A stretch of 6,500 nt of DNA from positions 1-6,500 of the forward strand of contig JAFXMJ010000503.1 in the NCBI GenBank assembly GCA_017530465.1. Reading direction: 5' to 3'. A model generated the notes under the pieces. It was not told where the DNA came from and did not search any database. It was given only the letters and a program-made list of their open reading frames with translations. Source of the stretch: Bacteroidales bacterium (GTDB taxonomy: Bacteria > Bacteroidota > Bacteroidia > Bacteroidales > UBA3824). Below, one piece after another: positions 5,958 through 6,500 of the stretch (within the stretch, counting starts at the first letter, position 1; each line of letters begins with the position of its first letter). Made by a program: the position numbers and the translations under genes.

Positions 5958-6500
5958 TTACATCGTCTCCTGCACCATCAGGTCGAGACCCTTGCGGATG
6001 ATGGCCTGAATGTCGGTCTTGGAAGTGTCGGCAAATTCGCACAGAGCAAAATCCTCCTCTGCCACCTCGTAGATGCCAAGTTCCTCCATCAGTTCGATGT
6101 TTTCGGCGAGGATGGCCTTGATGAGTTGGAGCGGGAGAATGTCCATCGGGACGAGTTTTTCAAAAGTACCCGTAACGACGTATGCGCGTTTTTCGCCGTG
6201 CATATTTGTATCGAGGTTGTACTGCTTTTTTGGGCAGAGCCACGAGAAGAACGTGTGGGAGAAGCTGTATTTCTTCAATCCCGGCAACGCCCAGCCAAAG
6301 AAGTCGTAGTAGTTGCCTTCGGGAATGATGGAGATTTTGTTGTCATAGAAACCGAGGTATCCGTCTGCCGACAACTTGGTGCCTGTCAACACGTTGCCGC
6401 CGATGATGCGGGCGTCTTCGGTTTCGTAGTTGCCGGAGATGATGCCGTCGATTTTGGCATTGGCAACCGTGGAGTAGAAAGCGGGCGATTTTACCTTGCC
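5958..6500 (-). CDS. nqrA: Na+-translocating NADH:quinone reductase subunit A, C-terminal part
   Basis: The last 180 codons of nqrA are present; the frame is open to the right edge, and the full protein is usually about 450 residues. NqrA is the peripheral cytoplasmic subunit that docks on NqrB and has been linked to quinone binding. The fragment begins GKVKSPAFYSTV and includes GGNVLTGTKLSADGYLGFY. It ends with the diagnostic EEDFALCEFADTSKTDIQAI and GLDLMVQETM, as in other NqrA C-termini. A GTG at 6392 is an internal valine codon, not a start. nqrA is the first gene of typical nqr operons, so the promoter is expected beyond position 6500. Confidence 0.96.
   Translation of the reverse strand, partial: GKVKSPAFYSTVANAKIDGIISGNYETEDARIIGGNVLTGTKLSADGYLGFYDNKISIIPEGNYYDFFGWALPGLKKYSFSHTFFSWLCPKKQYNLDTNMHGEKRAYVVTGTFEKLVPMDILPLQLIKAILAENIELMEELGIYEVAEEDFALCEFADTSKTDIQAIIRKGLDLMVQETM

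Noticed and set aside
1287..6500. The membrane operon as an Rnf complex
   Set aside because: NqrF has the NADH-binding reductase fused to a 2Fe-2S domain, NqrA is present, and the order A-B-C-D-E-F fits Nqr; RnfB- and RnfC-type multi-cluster ferredoxin subunits are absent.

Overview
The window looks like Bacteroidota, most likely order Bacteroidales (gut or rumen type). The basis is the nqrABCDEF gene order, protein sequences that read like Bacteroides-type Nqr subunits, A/T-rich gene starts without a Shine-Dalgarno sequence, and a degenerate heptanucleotide repeat between two genes. This is recognition from memory, not a search.

Positions 1287-6500, minus strand: an operon for the Na+-translocating NADH:quinone oxidoreductase (Na+-NQR). 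In transcription order it holds nqrA (C-terminal 180 codons only; the rest lies beyond position 6500), nqrB, nqrC, nqrD, nqrE and nqrF. Gaps are 5 to 73 bases. Electrons enter at NqrF (NADH, FAD, 2Fe-2S), pass the intramembrane NqrD/NqrE iron-sulfur cluster and the covalent FMNs of NqrC and NqrB, and reach quinone while Na+ is pumped out. All the key cofactor residues are visible. A strong intrinsic terminator (1212-1253) closes the operon.

Positions 175-1200, minus strand: a radical SAM/SPASM enzyme of the peptide-maturase type. It starts only 11 bases beyond the terminator's T-run and is more A+T-rich than the nqr genes.

Positions 2-178, plus strand: the 3' end of an open frame that enters from the left edge. 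It encodes a low-complexity tail of (Ser-Asp-Gly-Gly-Gly) repeats followed by five closely spaced cysteines, then a stop codon. It converges on the maturase gene, and the two stop codons overlap. Third-position-only variation between the repeats shows that this frame is the selected one. The most interesting reading is a Cys-rich peptide (or Cys-rich protein tail) whose modifying enzyme is the neighbouring radical SAM/SPASM protein, resembling but not identical to known Cys-repeat peptide/maturase pairs. The precursor's N-terminus is outside the window, so this remains a hypothesis.

No tRNA, rRNA, CRISPR array or insertion sequence was seen. There is no gene-free stretch longer than 86 bases.
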